A stretch of 64,000 bases of DNA from Hyphomicrobium sp. CS1BSMeth3 (lineage in GTDB: Bacteria > Pseudomonadota > Alphaproteobacteria > Rhizobiales > Hyphomicrobiaceae): positions 806,001 to 870,000 of the forward strand of contig NZ_FPEI01000006.1 of NCBI RefSeq assembly GCF_900117415.1. The letters are read 5' to 3'. Shown here piece after piece: positions 1 through 7,915 of this stretch. Below the pieces are notes generated by a model, which ran no database searches, was not told the DNA's origin, and worked only from the letters and a program-made list of their open reading frames with translations. Made by a program: the position numbers and the translations under genes. Position 1 is the stretch's first letter. The number at the start of each line of letters is the position of its first letter.

Positions 1-84
1 GGTCTCGGCGGCCATCAGCCCGGCAGGGCCGGCGCCGACAACGACCACCCGGCGCCGTGTGGCGCCGGGCGAGGAGTTGCTCAC
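1..84 (-). CDS. NAD(P)/FAD-dependent oxidoreductase, N-terminus only
   Basis: The first 28 codons of a leftward gene whose remainder lies outside the window. The translation contains a dinucleotide-binding start, [16 protein letters not shown], with the GxGxxG fingerprint that binds the ADP part of FAD. The GPAGLMAAE form is typical of the HI0933/BaiN-like flavoprotein family, but too little is present to assign a substrate. The chosen GTG start at 84-82 overlaps the gloA stop in a GTGA arrangement, so the two genes are probably translationally coupled. Confidence 0.7.
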   Translation of the reverse strand, partial: MSNSSPGATRRRVVVVGAGPAGLMAAET

Positions 85-521
85 CACTTGCCGATATTCG
101 GCGCGGACTTCCAGGGCTCCGCCGGGGCCTTGGCCTCGCCCTTCTGGAGGAGTTCGATGGAGATATTGTCCGGCGAGCGGATGAAGGCCATGCGGCCGTC
201 GCGGGGCGGCCGATTGATGGTCACGCCCGCCTTCTGAAGGCGGTCGCACAGCGCGTAGATGTCATCGACCTCGTAGGCCAGATGGCCGAAATTGCGCCCC
301 TCACCGTACTGCTCAGGGTCCCAATTGTAGGTCAGCTCGACGAGCGGTGCGTTGGATTTGGCGCCGGCGTCCACGTCATCCGAGCTGGCGAGGAAAATGA
401 GCGTAAAGCGCCCCTCGGGGCTCTCCCGGCGCTTGACCTCCTTCATGCCGAGCTTGTTGCAGTAGAAATCCAGGCTCTTATCGACGTCGGTGACGCGCAC
501 CATGGTGTGCAGATACCGCAT
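81..521 (-). CDS. gloA: lactoylglutathione lyase (glyoxalase I)
   Basis: A 146-residue protein of the vicinal-oxygen-chelate fold. It starts [20 protein letters not shown], as glyoxalase I does, and carries the two beta-alpha-beta-beta-beta units of this metalloenzyme. The expected metal ligands are the N-terminal His (HTMVRV), Glu in LVELTYN, His in NFGHLAYEV and Glu in SIELLQKG. It isomerises the methylglyoxal-glutathione hemithioacetal to S-lactoylglutathione in the cytoplasm. Length matches the proteobacterial enzymes. Its stop overlaps the start of the following flavoprotein gene. Confidence 0.93.
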   Translation of the reverse strand: MRYLHTMVRVTDVDKSLDFYCNKLGMKEVKRRESPEGRFTLIFLASSDDVDAGAKSNAPLVELTYNWDPEQYGEGRNFGHLAYEVDDIYALCDRLQKAGVTINRPPRDGRMAFIRSPDNISIELLQKGEAKAPAEPWKSAPNIGKW

Positions 522-917
522 GTTTCCTCCTCGCTGATCATCAATGATGCCGAGATCTCGGCCGCTGTTTCATCGGCGAGCATAGAGCGCCGCTCTGGAC
601 AACCGCAAGCGCGCGCCCCGCATGGTCCTGGTCCGGACGTTCACGGCGAATCGAACCCCCGGTGCGGCCGCATTGGCGCTCTTGACAGGGCGCGAATAGG
701 GGGTGCCGAGGCAGCAACCCACAGCTTACAGAGGTCCTCTGAAACGGTCCGGCAAGAGTCCTGAGACGCCGCGAAAGACAGAGAGTTAACAAAGCCTTAC
801 CAAGACATAAATCAGATTCGAAATTATCTGGGATCGGGAGCTTTGATGACCAACTGCAGCGAATGTGCCACAGTGGGCGCGGTCCAGACTGGTATGTTGC
901 GACCGCCGACGCAGGAA

Positions 918-950
918 GGCGCGATTCGAGAGGGCAAATCGAATGGCGCC
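918..950 (+). promoter_or_regulatory. hairpin in the leader of the cold-shock gene
   Basis: GGCGCGATTCG at 918-928 pairs with CGAATGGCGCC at 940-950. This gives a ten-pair stem with one internal G-G mismatch and an 11-nt loop, ending 55 nt before the cold-shock protein start codon. Structured 5' leaders are common in cold-shock mRNAs, where they make translation temperature dependent. That function is inferred here. Confidence 0.45.
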
Positions 951-1005
951 GGAGGGCCAAGCGGCAGATGTGGCAGTTACATTAACAGTGAAGTGGGGTT
1001 CAGAA

Positions 1006-1608
1006 ATGGGGGATTCCTCGAAAGGGCCGCCGAACGTGCTTGACGGACTTGGCAATGAGCTGGCTCCGGGCTTGGGCGAGGCGGTCGATGGCGTCGAGGT
1101 CGTCGAGATTGCAGGCGCAATCAAATGGTTCGACGCCTCTAAGGGGTACGGGTTCATCGTTCCCGACAACGGCATGACGGACGTGCTTCTCCACGTCACG
1201 TGCCTCCGCGCCGGCGGCTTCCAGACCGCCTACGAGGGTGCCCGCGTGCACTGCCAGGCTCTCAAGCGGCCCAAAGGCATGCAGGCCTTCCGCATCATCA
1301 GCATGGACGAGAGCACGGCCATCCACCCCTCCCAGCTTCCGCAGCGCACACACGTCGTTGTGCAGCCCGAGAGCGGGTGGGAGCGCGCCGTCGTGAAGTG
1401 GTTCAACCGTGTACGCGGTTTCGGCTTCCTGACCCGCGGCGAGGGGACGCCCGACATCTTCGTGCACATGGAGACGCTGCGCCGCTTCGGCTTCACGGAG
1501 CTCAGGCCCGGACAGATGGTTCAGGTGCGCTGGGGAATGGGCTATAAGGGCTGCATGGCAGCCGACCTGCGCCCGGATGGGCCATCGGGACTGCCGCCCT
1601 CGCATTGA
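1006..1608 (+). CDS. cold-shock protein with two CSD domains
   Basis: A 200-residue protein with two cold-shock (OB-fold) domains. The first begins GAIKWFDASKGYGFIVPDNG at about residue 37 and the second AVVKWFNRVRGFGFL at about 130. Both keep the RNP-1-like KGYGFI/RGFGFL and RNP-2-like LLHV/IFVHM aromatic nucleic-acid-binding motifs. Two-domain CspA proteins of this length are typical of Hyphomicrobiales and act as single-stranded RNA/DNA chaperones. The frame stays open upstream, but the ATG at 1006 begins the conserved protein and is preferred. A leader hairpin lies upstream. Confidence 0.88.
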   Translation: MGDSSKGPPNVLDGLGNELAPGLGEAVDGVEVVEIAGAIKWFDASKGYGFIVPDNGMTDVLLHVTCLRAGGFQTAYEGARVHCQALKRPKGMQAFRIISMDESTAIHPSQLPQRTHVVVQPESGWERAVVKWFNRVRGFGFLTRGEGTPDIFVHMETLRRFGFTELRPGQMVQVRWGMGYKGCMAADLRPDGPSGLPPSH

Positions 1609-1621
1609 GCGGAGCGCCCGG

Positions 1622-2131
1622 TTGAGCTATCTGACGCTAAATGACGACAGGGCCGTGCACCGCGCGGTCCTGTTTTGCTTGTTGATGGTGGCGCTGGTCG
1701 GGATGATGGGCGTGGAGAGCGCCAGGGCCGAGATGAAGATGCGACGCGACACGCTGATCCTTCATACGGCGAGCGGCGCCCACCGCATCGACATCGAGGT
1801 TGCCGAGAGCGATCAGGAGAAGGCTTACGGCCTCATGTTCCGCCGCTCCCTCGGCGATGACCAGGGAATGCTCTTTCCCTATCCGACCGCGCACGAGATC
1901 ACGATGTGGATGCGCAATACGTTCATCCCGCTCGACATGATCTTCATCCGCGCCGATGGCATCGTCCATCGCGTCGAGACTGACACGGAGCCTCATTCCG
2001 AGCGCATCATCGGCTCGCAGGGCGACGTGACAGGCGTCCTCGAGATGAAGGCCGGCTCGGCGCGGCGCCTCGGCATCAAGCCCGGAGACCGCGTGGAGCA
2101 TTCGCACTTCAAGGCGACGGCAAAACGCTAG
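1622..2131 (+). CDS. DUF192 family exported protein
   Basis: A protein of about 169 residues with an N-terminal hydrophobic signal segment (VLFCLLMVALVGMM, cleavage likely after ESARA) and a DUF192 domain. The domain motif is EKAYGLMFRRSL...GMLFPYP followed by MWMRNTFIPLDMIFI and a GVLEMKAGSA tail. DUF192 proteins are small periplasmic proteins of unknown function, often encoded beside cold-shock genes in alphaproteobacteria, as here. TTG at 1622 is chosen because GGAG lies seven bases upstream. An ATG at 1577 inside the preceding gene is the alternative. Confidence 0.82.
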   Translation: MSYLTLNDDRAVHRAVLFCLLMVALVGMMGVESARAEMKMRRDTLILHTASGAHRIDIEVAESDQEKAYGLMFRRSLGDDQGMLFPYPTAHEITMWMRNTFIPLDMIFIRADGIVHRVETDTEPHSERIIGSQGDVTGVLEMKAGSARRLGIKPGDRVEHSHFKATAKR

Positions 2132-2199
2132 GAATTGCGGGGTGAGGGCGCTGGAACAGCTTGACGCCCCGCCGCGAGCACGGCACTTAGGCGCCGGAT

Positions 2200-2276
2200 C
2201 GGGGCATAGCTCAGCCTGGTAGAGCACCTGCTTTGGGAGCAGGGGGTCGCGAGTTCGAATCCCGCTGCCCCGACCA
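2200..2276 (+). tRNA. tRNA-Pro (anticodon TGG)
   Basis: A 77-nt cloverleaf. Acceptor CGGGGCA pairs with TGCCCCG, the D-arm is AGCTCAGCCTGGTAGAGC, the anticodon stem is CCTGC/GCAGG with loop TTTGGGA (anticodon TGG at 2234-2236), the T-arm loop is TTCGAAT, and a CCA is encoded. Its 3' part is the integration site of the adjacent 23.6-kb element, which restores it so the tRNA stays intact. Confidence 0.97.
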
Positions 2277-2278
2277 AT
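2231..2278 (+). repeat. attL: 48-bp direct repeat in the tRNA-Pro 3' end
   Basis: These 48 bp, from the anticodon stem to two bases past CCA, recur exactly at 25853-25900. The copy here is inside the complete tRNA gene. The far copy lacks the 5' half of the tRNA. This is the signature of tyrosine-integrase insertion into a tRNA 3' end. Confidence 0.95.
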
Positions 2279-2428
2279 GATTCCAATGATTTACGCCGCT
2301 TTCGCGCTACAACCGAAAAGTTCGGGGTAGCGCTGCGGGTAACAGAATTCTGTCAAGCCCCTGACATAGGCCCGCCGAGCGCTCCAGCTTGCACCAAGTG
2401 CAGGCAAGCGCTCTTGCCCCCGCATCAA

Positions 2429-2449
2429 TACTAGGGTAAGTACTAGGGT
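2429..2449 (+). repeat. tandem 9-bp repeat near attL
   Basis: TACTAGGGT occurs at 2429-2437 and again at 2441-2449, spaced by 12 bp (about one helical turn). It lies between attL and the integrase start. Position and spacing suit integrase arm-type or excisionase binding sites. This is inference from position. Confidence 0.35.
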
Positions 2450-2560
2450 GTAGATTTCACGTCGCTCGCCAAGCCCAGTTATCACGGCATGTTTGAGCCC
2501 GCTTATGGCGGAAGCGCCTTCCGACTCGTAGCGGCTTCCTACATTACTGAGGGGGATTTC

Positions 2561-3718
2561 ATGGCTCGCGGACTGCATCGACTCCCAGCGCGCAATGTGG
2601 CTGCGGCCAAGCCCGGTCGGCACAGCGACGGGGGCGGCCTCTACCTCGTCGTCGACAAGTCCGGCGCTCGGCGCTGGGCCTTCATGTTCTGGCGGGACCG
2701 CAAACCGACCGAGATCGGCCTCGGCAGTCCCATCAAAGGCGTCGATCTGCCAATGGCCCGGGAGCGAGCGGCCGAGTGCCGACGACTTCAGGCCCTTGGG
2801 CAGGATCCGCGCGGCTGGAAGGTGCCGGCACGACTGGCCCCCACATTCGCGACCTTCGCCGAGGACGTGATCAGCGCCCTTGAGGCGGGCTGGCGCAATG
2901 ACAAGCACAAGGCGCAGTGGCGCTCGACGCTCAAGGCCTACTGTGGGCCGATCGCTGACAAGGCCGTCGACGCTATCAGCACCGACGATGTGCTCACCGT
3001 CCTACGGCCGATCTGGACCACCAAGCCCGAAACAGCTTCTCGCCTGCGCGGACGCATAGAGAAGGTGTTGGACGCTGCCAAGGCCAAGAGCTTTCGCCAG
3101 GGCGACAATCCCGCCCGCTGGCGTGGGCATCTGGATCACCTGCTCGCTAGGCAGCCAAAGCTCAGCCGCGGCCACCATGCGGCCCTGCCATGGAGCGACG
3201 TGCCGGCTTTGATCCGCCGGCTCCAAGCGCTGGGCACGACATCCGCCCTTGCCCTCGAGTTCACAATCCTGACGGCGGCGCGCGCCGGCGAGACGCTCGG
3301 CGCTACATGGTCGGAGATCGACCTCGAGGCGAAAATCTGGACTATCCCCGGCGAGCGCATGAAGGGCGGCCGCGAGCACCGGGTGCCGCTGACGGGTCGC
3401 GCGTGCGCCATCCTCGCTGAGATGAAGGGCAAGAGCGCGAGCGCCTACGTCTTCCCTGGTACGAAGTACAACCGACCGCTCGCGCCGGCCTCCATGGATA
3501 ACGTGCTCGCGCGCTTGAAGGTGTTCGTGACGGTCCATGGCTTCCGCTCGAGTTTCAAGGATTGGGCGACTGAGCAGACGATGCTTCCGAGTGAGCTGTC
3601 AGAGGCCGCACTCGCGCACGTGACTGGCAGCCAGGTAGAACGAGCCTACCGGCGGACCGATGCCTTAGAGCGTCGACGGGAGCTCATGGCCGCATGGGAG
3701 GCGCACGCGGTCGGATGA
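2561..3718 (+). CDS. tyrosine-type site-specific integrase
   Basis: A 385-residue P4-like integrase. The N-terminal DUF4102-type arm-binding domain spans about residues 1-85 (LPARNVAAAKPGRHSDGGGL), followed by a core-binding domain and a catalytic domain from about 210. The catalytic set is complete: Arg241 in TAARAGE, Lys268, His326 and Arg329 in HGFRSSF, His353 in LAHVTG, and Tyr363 in AYRRTD. The ATG at 2561 has GAGGGGGA upstream. It sits next to attL and reads into the element, as P4-type integrases do. A second integrase lies by attR, so which one made the present junctions is open. Confidence 0.92.
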   Translation: MARGLHRLPARNVAAAKPGRHSDGGGLYLVVDKSGARRWAFMFWRDRKPTEIGLGSPIKGVDLPMARERAAECRRLQALGQDPRGWKVPARLAPTFATFAEDVISALEAGWRNDKHKAQWRSTLKAYCGPIADKAVDAISTDDVLTVLRPIWTTKPETASRLRGRIEKVLDAAKAKSFRQGDNPARWRGHLDHLLARQPKLSRGHHAALPWSDVPALIRRLQALGTTSALALEFTILTAARAGETLGATWSEIDLEAKIWTIPGERMKGGREHRVPLTGRACAILAEMKGKSASAYVFPGTKYNRPLAPASMDNVLARLKVFVTVHGFRSSFKDWATEQTMLPSELSEAALAHVTGSQVERAYRRTDALERRRELMAAWEAHAVG

Positions 3719-3745
3719 TAGGGGCCATTATGTAGGGCCGGCAGG

Positions 3746-3883
3746 TGTCCCGCCGATGCCCGCTCTGTACCCCTTGATGGGACACCCCTGCGAAGAATTA
3801 AGCGATTGTAATGGCGATGTTTAATCGATGCTCCCGTCCGAGTGTCCCGCTGTCCCAGGGTCTAGGGTTGGGACAGTGGGACA
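3746..3883. repeat. TGTCCC/GGGACA cluster in the 318-bp intergenic region
   Basis: The gap 3719-4036 has no gene. It contains six TGTCCC hexamers: forward at 3746, 3843 and 3851, reverse at 3779, 3870 and 3878. TGTCCCGCTGTCCCA (3843-3857) and TGGGACAGTGGGACA (3869-3883) form a 15-bp inverted repeat with a single difference. The 24 bp at 3861-3884 are an inverted copy, with one mismatch, of 20477-20500 in the helicase gene. Clustered oriented short repeats of this kind resemble replication iterons or packaging sites. Confidence 0.6.
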
Positions 3884-4036
3884 GGCTCTTCCGGTGGAGT
3901 GCGCCGGTCTGTCCAGCGACTATTTAGACGGATAGACAGCCCTTACATCGCGGGTTGAGCGCTTAAGGGCGCATGAATCAGAGGTTACGCGCGAGCGATG
4001 TCCGCCCCCGTTATTGCCCGGTAAGAACCGGCCGGC

Positions 4037-4414
4037 TCAGTGCTTGATGTCGGGATCCGGCTCTACCGCTCCGTCTCTCGTCATCTTGCGCAGGAACTGG
4101 ATACTTTCCTCCAGCTCTTCATCGCTCAGCCCCTCGAGCGGGCTGGTCTTGACATTCAGCTCTTTGGGCAGGATCGAGGCGACAACCTTCAGATACTCGT
4201 GCGGTCGATCCTCGCGAACCTTGGCGATGGTCGCCGGACCGTGCTCCGCGAAGTCGGCCTGAAGCGCAGATAGGAAGTCCTCGCCCAGCTTGTTCCTCGA
4301 GCCTTTGGGCCGGCCTCTTGGATTGCCTGATTGGCCAGGCCGGAAAGGAGAGGCGCCAGCCTGTACTTTTCCTGTTTTAACAGGGACGGGCTTAGCCGCG
4401 GTCCGCTTGCTCAT
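4037..4414 (-). CDS. DUF5681-like protein, possible terminase small subunit
   Basis: A 125-residue basic protein. After a Lys-rich start it has FRPGQSGNPRGRPKGSRNKL at about residues 24-43, the DUF5681 signature found in phage proteins next to terminases. The C-terminus is acidic (SPLEGLSDEELEESIQFL). The middle is a helical block resembling the small-terminase DNA-binding region. It is the last gene of a tight leftward run (5331 to 4037) with two related GRRKGTPN proteins. No large terminase is present in the element, so the terminase role is inferred from the motif. Confidence 0.65.
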   Translation of the reverse strand: MSKRTAAKPVPVKTGKVQAGASPFRPGQSGNPRGRPKGSRNKLGEDFLSALQADFAEHGPATIAKVREDRPHEYLKVVASILPKELNVKTSPLEGLSDEELEESIQFLRKMTRDGAVEPDPDIKH

Positions 4415-4426
4415 TTCTGCTGCATC

Positions 4427-4642
4427 CTATGCCGGGATCGCATCGGGAATGGTCCATGCGCTCAGATCCCGCTCGAAGCGATCGAGATCGTAGCCATACG
4501 GTCGACGATAGTGGGCGAGGATGGCTTCGGAGAGGGATGCTCTAGCCGTCAGGCGAATGCCGCTCTGGCGGACGAAGCCCGCGGCACGATCGGCGCCGAG
4601 GCTTGCCAGGGAAATTAGGATCAATGCTCTTTGCCAGTCCAT
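4427..4642 (-). CDS. conserved-looking small protein, function unknown
   Basis: A 71-residue protein starting MDWQRALILISLASLGADR, with an ordered helical pattern and a Tyr-rich region (YRRPYGYDLDRFERDLSAW). It is packed between two terminase-like genes with gaps of 8 and 12 bp, which supports translation as part of the same operon. No family recognised. Confidence 0.6.
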   Translation of the reverse strand: MDWQRALILISLASLGADRAAGFVRQSGIRLTARASLSEAILAHYRRPYGYDLDRFERDLSAWTIPDAIPA

Positions 4643-4650
4643 GAGGCTTC

Positions 4651-5013
4651 TTAGTGCGGCAGGTCGGTGTTCGTCGAAACTGGGGACGTGGCCATGGGCG
4701 GGCGGTGCTGGGGCAGTCCGCGGCTCCGGCCGTCGATCGAGCCCAGGAACGCTTTCAGCATGTCAGTGAACTTGTCGCCCGGGTCGACCGTGAGGGCCTG
4801 GGGCGCCTTCCCGTACGCGCGGTCTAGGATTTCCTTTGCGGCCGCTACCTGAGCGGCCTCACTATCGGCGTTCGTCATCAAGTAGGCGAGCCGCTCGAGC
4901 GCTGCTGCGCCGTGGAGCTGAGCCGCAGCTTTGATGTCGGCGGTCGCGCGATTGGGCGTACCCTTTCGCCTTCCGCCTCGACGCTCTCCAGGCTTTGCTC
5001 CGCCGCGTGCCAT
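4651..5013 (-). CDS. phage small-terminase-like protein (copy 1 of a tandem pair)
   Basis: 120 residues. The first 75 are closely similar to the gene immediately upstream: GGAKPGERRGGRRKGTPNRA at the N-terminus and AAKEILDRAYGKAPQALT near residue 65. The basic GRRKGTPN start plus helical repeat is common in phage proteins beside terminases. The tails differ, and this copy ends in a Pro/His-rich stretch. GGAGG lies upstream of the ATG. The pair arose by duplication. The role is inferred. Confidence 0.65.
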   Translation of the reverse strand: MARGGAKPGERRGGRRKGTPNRATADIKAAAQLHGAAALERLAYLMTNADSEAAQVAAAKEILDRAYGKAPQALTVDPGDKFTDMLKAFLGSIDGRSRGLPQHRPPMATSPVSTNTDLPH

Positions 5014-5022
5014 GCTGTCCTC

Positions 5023-5331
5023 CTAGTTCGGCCGACTGCCGCCGGCGCCATCCGACGCCCAGCGCACTTCGATCACATGCCGGACCGGGCCCTCGCCGTG
5101 CTCGCCAGTCAGAGCTTGAGGTGCTTTGCCGTAAGCGCGATCAAGGATTTCTTTGATAGCCGCGACACGCGCGGTCTCGCTCTTGGCTGTCTTGGCGAGT
5201 TTGACGAGCGCCTCGATCATCGCCGGTCCATGCTGACGCGCTATGTCCTTGACCTCAGCGGTGGACTTGTTGGGCGTCCCCTTCTGCCGACCACCGCGTC
5301 GCTCGCCGGGCTGCGCTCCACCTCTCGGCAT
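5023..5331 (-). CDS. phage small-terminase-like protein (copy 2 of a tandem pair)
   Basis: 102 residues, paralogous to the next gene. GGAQPGERRGGRQKGTPNKS begins the protein and AIKEILDRAYGKAPQALTGE ends the conserved block, followed by HVIEVRWASDG, a tail that its sister lacks. GAGGAA precedes the ATG at a good distance. It is the first gene of the 5331-4037 operon. Three such proteins with no large terminase is unusual. Confidence 0.65.
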   Translation of the reverse strand: MPRGGAQPGERRGGRQKGTPNKSTAEVKDIARQHGPAMIEALVKLAKTAKSETARVAAIKEILDRAYGKAPQALTGEHGEGPVRHVIEVRWASDGAGGSRPN

Positions 5332-5425
5332 TGGCTACTTTCCTCTACTTTAGCCATTCACGAGAGCGAGACTTATCTGATTTGCCGCAACCTGCGGGAG
5401 AGGTGGGCGGAGTTTTCCACCGTGG

Positions 5426-5980
5426 TCAGTTGAGGCGCTCTCGCTCGGCCTCCGGTACGAGCGGCGGGAGATCATCCTTGCCGGCATTCAAGCTGGCGAT
5501 CCGCTCCGCCAGTCCGCTGATCTGTGCCTCCGCTACATCGGCGACTAAGGCCCGCCAGCGCGCCACCTGCTCAGGTGAGCAATCCGGGAACGAAAGCTCC
5601 AATGCCTCCTTGCTCAAGGTCTGGCAGTGCCGGTGGATGTCGAGCGGCCTGGCGCCGAGCGAGCTGCACACCAACGCGACGATCTGCGAGAGGACGGCGT
5701 TGCGCGTGAAGCTCGCGATCTTCAGCTCGCTCAGTTGCTCCGTGAGGTACGTGGTGTGGGCGACGAGTTCGCTATGCCGTTCGATCAGCTCGTTGTGCCT
5801 GTGGCCGAGCTCTTCGTAGTTGAGCCAGTGCAGATCGGCCAGATTGATGGCCGCCGACAGGCGCGCTTCGATTGCTGCGAGGCGCTCGCTATGGGAGGGC
5901 CGGGAGGCGCGCTTGCGCCTCGGCTTCCGTGCCGCCTCCTTATCGTCGATCGCGGTTGATATTCCAGGAACGTTTGCCAT
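5426..5980 (-). CDS. coiled-coil protein, function unknown
   Basis: 184 residues. A basic N-terminus (RKPRRKRASRPSHSERLAAI) leads into a long heptad-like region of about residues 30-100 (EELGHRHNELIERHSELVAH), then a helical C-terminal half with a conserved-looking FPDCSPEQVARWRALVADVA. It could be a DNA-associated structural or scaffold-like protein. Nothing in the sequence fixes a function. It lies in the leftward block upstream of the terminase-like operon. Confidence 0.6.
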   Translation of the reverse strand: MANVPGISTAIDDKEAARKPRRKRASRPSHSERLAAIEARLSAAINLADLHWLNYEELGHRHNELIERHSELVAHTTYLTEQLSELKIASFTRNAVLSQIVALVCSSLGARPLDIHRHCQTLSKEALELSFPDCSPEQVARWRALVADVAEAQISGLAERIASLNAGKDDLPPLVPEAERERLN

Positions 5981-6140
5981 GGGTGATAGATAGCGCGATC
6001 CGGCTTGGAGGCATGTGGCCCGCCAGACTCAATCGATTGGAAATTGCAGCCGCGATGGCGATATCAACTGCACGCCGCTCGCAGCCGCCCAGGTTCTTCC
6101 GGCGCGATCGGGTCGAGTAGATCCGCCATTTCTGCAGCAA
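5940..6140 (-). CDS. possible small basic protein (doubtful)
   Basis: An open frame of 66 codons that would start at TTG (6140) directly after the stop of the upstream gene and overlap the next gene by 41 bp. It is Arg-rich with an alanine/isoleucine helix (AVDIAIAAAISNRLSLAGHM). The absence of another candidate between 5981 and 6140 and its snug fit support it. The rare start codon and lack of a clear ribosome site count against it. Confidence 0.3.
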   Translation of the reverse strand: MLQKWRIYSTRSRRKNLGGCERRAVDIAIAAAISNRLSLAGHMPPSRIALSITHGKRSWNINRDRR

Positions 6141-6395
6141 CTAGTTGCTGAGCGCCTCGTTCGCGGCAGGATCTTCGTATCGCAGGACAGCTTCACCGTC
6201 TTCGATGCCGCCCCACATTGGACCAAGAAGGCCGAGGAATTGGGGCCTACTGCGCAACTCTGTCATGACCGCAGCATTTCGTGACAATCCGTTGAACGCG
6301 AAGCCGCGCGCCTCCATCTCGGTCACGACGCTCTCTTCGCTAAAGTCCGACGTAGTCCATTGGCCGTTGATGAGTTGCACCAGACGATACCGCAT
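6141..6395 (-). CDS. small phage-element protein, function unknown
   Basis: 84 residues: MRYRLVQLINGQWTTSDFSE, then a mixed alpha/beta pattern and an acidic end (GGIEDGEAVLRYEDPAANEA). GAGG precedes the start. The gene follows the zinc-ribbon gene by 9 bp, so the two are probably cotranscribed. No recognised family. Confidence 0.6.
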   Translation of the reverse strand: MRYRLVQLINGQWTTSDFSEESVVTEMEARGFAFNGLSRNAAVMTELRSRPQFLGLLGPMWGGIEDGEAVLRYEDPAANEALSN

Positions 6396-6404
6396 ATCGA
6401 GACC

Positions 6405-6626
6405 TCATCCGGAGGGGGTATCGCCGCTCGACGATGCGGGCTTCGAAATTAGCTCGTACATTGGCACCTGCGTGCTGTTCCATTCGTTCATCAATTCACC
6501 GCAGATCTCGCAATTGAACTTGTCGCTGTCCCGCATTGGAAAGCGCTTCACCGTGACCTTGTACTCGGCGCCGCATTTCTTGCACGATGCCGTGCCGCCA
6601 TCTCCGGTTCCCCACGTCTGCACCAT
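6405..6626 (-). CDS. small zinc-ribbon protein
   Basis: 73 residues starting MVQTWGTGDGG. Two CxxC knuckles, CKKCGAEY and CEICGELM, separated by about 20 residues form a treble-clef/zinc-ribbon. AGGAGGG directly upstream decides the ATG at 6626 over an earlier in-frame start. It lies 19 bp downstream of the KilA-N gene. Likely a DNA- or protein-binding accessory factor. The partner is unknown. Confidence 0.7.
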   Translation of the reverse strand: MVQTWGTGDGGTASCKKCGAEYKVTVKRFPMRDSDKFNCEICGELMNEWNSTQVPMYELISKPASSSGDTPSG

Positions 6627-6645
6627 GTCGCCCTCCTTCGATTTC

Positions 6646-7500
6646 TCACTTTTTGCCGAGCAAGGGGAGATTGGCGGCGAGCCTCTTCTTTGCATCCTTG
6701 ATACTGTCCGCTACGGGAAGATCTTCCGGCATGACCCCGCCGATCCTCTCCATCGCCTTCCTCGTCTCGACGCCGGCCTCGTGGGCGATGCCGAATGCTT
6801 GTTGAGGCGTGCGCGGGCGCTTCGCCTCCATTGCGAGCTTCGCCTGCGTGATGCGGAATAGATTGGCCGCTCCTTCAGCAGCGGTCATGTGATCGAGGAT
6901 CTTTTGATGCTTCGTAAGCTTTTTGAGCCTGTGAATGCCGCCCTCATCAAGCCCGCTGTACAGCCCTCGATAGCCTGAGTTGTGCAGTTCGGCATACTCC
7001 CATCCTTGGCAACCAGCCTTTTTGCCCTCTCCTGCAAGCTCTTTGTTCCGCAGCGTGATTTCACCGCGAATATGCAGGCGCATCTCATCCTCCCGCGCCT
7101 GCTCCGCAATTCGATCCAAAATGTCGTTTGCAAGACTGATGTCGTCAGCGCGGTAGCGCAGGAAGACCTCTCGAACTTCCACGCCAATGCGGGGATCGAG
7201 ATATTCCGCGTAGTCGAGCGCAAGGACCGGATGTGCGTAGGTCTTACTGGCCCGGCCTCGGCCACTAACGTAATACGTTGATATCGCTTCGGCTTTGCCT
7301 GAATTACGGAAATTTTCCGTAATTCGGCCCTCGAGCGCTACCTGAAGCGCTTTGGCGCGCTTGCCTCGGTTCCAGTCGTTCGGGCGCTTGTTAGCGGGCT
7401 CGTCGACGACCGACCAAAGGTCGTTGAGGCAGATATTGCCGTTGGAATCGGTGCCGATGCGTTTGTTGAGGACAGTCAAATCGTAGCTCTCTGCCGTCAT
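6646..7500 (-). CDS. KilA-N domain protein with DinD-like C-terminal half
   Basis: 284 residues in two parts. The N-terminal half has a KilA-N-like DNA-binding fold (ICLNDLWSVVDEPANKRPND, then TYAHPVLALDYAEYLDPRIG, about residues 20-115). The C-terminal half has GYRGLYSGLDEGGIHRLKKL, ILDHMTAAEGAANLFRITQ and GGVMPEDLPVADSIKDAKKR, the motif order of DinD/BRO-type DNA-damage or antirepressor proteins. Phage KilA-N proteins often act as antirepressors. Two starts are possible (7512 and 7500) and neither has a strong ribosome site. It is divergent from the gene at 7916 and first in a leftward run. Confidence 0.8.
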   Translation of the reverse strand: MTAESYDLTVLNKRIGTDSNGNICLNDLWSVVDEPANKRPNDWNRGKRAKALQVALEGRITENFRNSGKAEAISTYYVSGRGRASKTYAHPVLALDYAEYLDPRIGVEVREVFLRYRADDISLANDILDRIAEQAREDEMRLHIRGEITLRNKELAGEGKKAGCQGWEYAELHNSGYRGLYSGLDEGGIHRLKKLTKHQKILDHMTAAEGAANLFRITQAKLAMEAKRPRTPQQAFGIAHEAGVETRKAMERIGGVMPEDLPVADSIKDAKKRLAANLPLLGKK

Positions 7501-7512
7501 TTCACGTCTCAT

Positions 7513-7915
7513 GTGCTGCGTGGCGCAACGCGCTTGACGAGACTCAGCAAATAAGCGAGACGTGGAGTTGCCAATTCGGGCGCGAACGCGCTCACAAGGT
7601 TGTCAAATTCGAGCTGCCGCGACACGGTCCCCCGACTGCTATCGCGGTGGCTCTTTTATTTGCATGCGGTCTTTCAGCGATTAGGTCAACTCGCGTTGAA
7701 AGTGGCGGCGCCATTAGGTCTTTTTCTGCGCTGAATCAGAGACGTATCCACGCACGGAAGCAAGGGGCAGAAGTCGATTACGGCGCCTGTTGCGAAAGCA
7801 GCGCGCTGATTCGCGGCACATCATGCGGTCAAAGACCTCATGGCTGAGCAGCTTCAGTAGTGAAAGGCTTCGTGCAGGAGAGCGGGGGCTCGGGGATCTA
7901 GAGGTAGATCCCATA
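7513..7915. other. 403-bp divergent intergenic region
   Basis: No convincing gene. It must contain promoters for the KilA-N gene (leftward) and the zinc-ribbon gene (rightward). ACGTCTC at 7504-7510 and GAGACGT at 7557-7563 form a distant inverted pair that may be an operator. No terminator or RNA gene recognised. Confidence 0.5.

Noticed and set aside
3719-4036. Possible third copy of the tRNA-Pro 3' end between the two integrases
   Set aside because: I scanned the region by eye and found no match to the 48-bp core or its last 17 bp.
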